A stretch of DNA of 6,332 nt from an uncultured Saprospiraceae bacterium (GTDB lineage: Bacteria; Bacteroidota; Bacteroidia; Chitinophagales; Saprospiraceae). Position numbers and translations under genes: made by a program. The notes under the pieces were generated by a model. The model saw only the letters and a list, made by a program, of their open reading frames with translations, was not told the origin of the DNA and ran no database searches. The stretch covers positions 1 to 6,332 of the forward strand of contig CALHBW010000010.1 in NCBI GenBank assembly GCA_937930625.1, given 5' to 3'. Positions 5,934-6,332 of the stretch are shown here, piece after piece (position 1 is the first letter of the stretch; each line of letters opens with the position of its first letter).

Positions 5934-6006
5934 CGGGTTTTTAGCGAGTTTATACTGTGAACGGGGTAAATTTCGGAAACTATCAGTTTTCCGAATGAAC
6001 CCGTAA

Positions 6007-6110
6007 TGACTGCTTTAGCTGTCAATTATATTATTATTTTTACTTATAAAAAATTCAAAAACAATAATTTATAAATTTATTTTTATTTCACTTGATAGCT
6101 AAAGCAGTCA
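6007..6110. repeat. 19-bp inverted repeat around an AT-rich loop, inside the MITE-like element
   Basis: TGACTGCTTTAGCTGTCAA at 6007-6025 is inverted at 6092-6110 with one mismatch (18 of 19). The 66 bases between (6026-6091) are almost all A and T. A cruciform or an RNA stem with a large loop is possible. Nothing in it looks coding. Confidence 0.75.
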
Positions 6111-6195
6111 ATGTCATTTAGTTAAGCCATTTTTTATAAATATTATTTTGATTTAAAATTCGTAATTTGAATAAATTTAAAAATGATGCGAACCC

Positions 6196-6230
6196 TACGT
6201 TTAGTAAACTTTCAAAGTTTACTAAACGTA
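6196..6230. repeat. Perfect 35-bp palindrome
   Basis: The 17 bases TACGTTTAGTAAACTTT (6196-6212) are followed by one C and then by their exact reverse complement (6214-6230). It adjoins the right terminal repeat of the MITE-like element. As RNA or single-stranded DNA it would form a stem of about 15-16 bp with a tiny loop. It has no T-run beyond it on either strand, so a simple terminator is unlikely. Confidence 0.85.
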
Positions 6231-6276
6231 CTGTTTTCCGAAATTTATACCGTTCACAGTATAGCTAAAATAACGA

Positions 6277-6314
6277 AGGCTTTCAATTTGAATCAGAATT
6301 CAAATTGAAAGCCT
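6277..6314. terminator. Strong hairpin, probable gene-end terminator from outside the window
   Basis: AGGCTTTCAATTTGAAT (6277-6293) pairs perfectly with 6298-6314, a 17-bp stem with a CAGA loop. It lies outside the MITE-like element. Neither side has a good T-run: the minus-strand continuation is TCGTTATTTT and the plus-strand one is GTATTGGAATTTG. A GC-based stem foot and AT-rich body resemble bidirectional gene-end hairpins, so it probably closes a gene lying beyond 6332. No gene is visible from here to the window end. Confidence 0.45.
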
Positions 6315-6332
6315 GTATTGGAATTTGTTATT

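Larger units (their letters stand above)
5951..6263. mobile_element. MITE-like element with 29-bp terminal inverted repeats
   Basis: The left end (5951-5979) starts TATACTGTGAACGG and the right end (6235-6263) is its inverse. Pairing is 27 of 29, with mismatches only at positions 15-16. Interior sequence is about 255 bases, AT-rich, without a transposase or other open frame I can support. It contains a 19-bp inverted repeat (6007-6025 with 6092-6110) and a perfect 35-bp palindrome (6196-6230). Ends reading TA-TACTGTG...CACAGTA-TA would fit a TA target duplication as made by IS630/Tc1-type transposases, but the ends are so palindromic that this is not decisive. TTTTAGC (5939-5945) and GCTAAAA (6264-6270) extend the symmetry outside, with five extra bases (GAGTT) on the left. 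A non-autonomous transposon is the simplest reading. Confidence 0.6.

Noticed and set aside
5951..6263. Transposase or small protein gene inside the inverted repeats
   Set aside because: The interior is AT-rich with frequent stops in all frames and no motif I recognise.

Overview
The window looks like chromosomal DNA of a free-living member of the Bacteroidota. The signs are AT-rich gaps, genes mostly without Shine-Dalgarno sequences, several TAnnTTTG boxes of the Bacteroidota -7 type, a long-form (485-residue) GAPDH, and a fragment of a secreted protein of the kind common in this phylum. This assignment is inference; no rRNA or other marker gene is present.

All five intact genes lie on the minus strand. 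In transcription order (right to left) they are: a long-form glyceraldehyde-3-phosphate dehydrogenase (4361-5818); a short Spo0M/arrestin-like protein (3636-4100); a membrane-anchored endonuclease/exonuclease/phosphatase-fold protein (2442-3536, restarted 21 codons inside the longest ORF); an exported START-domain lipid-binding protein (1557-2225); and an orphan beta-class DNA methyltransferase fused to a staphylococcal-nuclease-like domain (46-1344). Between the last two, on the plus strand, lies a 36-codon remnant of a secreted protein that ends in TAG (1427-1537).

The genes do not form an obvious pathway or defence system. The most unusual material is between them. Two gene ends (Spo0M-like and GAPDH) are followed within 0-4 bases of the stop codon by foldback structures whose arms are arrays of 7-bp units: TTGCGGG-type at 3540-3635 and TTGGNNN-type at 4262-4356. 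The first encloses a probable intrinsic terminator. The second overlaps a candidate promoter for the next gene.

Upstream of GAPDH, 5819-6332 has no gene but is full of palindromes. A 313-bp MITE-like element (5951-6263) has 29-bp terminal inverted repeats that match at 27 positions, an inner 19-bp inverted repeat around an AT-rich loop, and a perfect 35-bp palindrome. It is followed by a separate 17-bp-stem hairpin (6277-6314) that probably ends a gene outside the window. GC-rich hairpins at 1-45 abut the methyltransferase stop codon.

I see no CRISPR array, tRNA, retron, toxin-antitoxin pair or complete restriction-modification system. The best candidates for new biology are the heptamer foldbacks, the MITE-like element in front of GAPDH, and the methyltransferase-SNase fusion with altered metal ligands.
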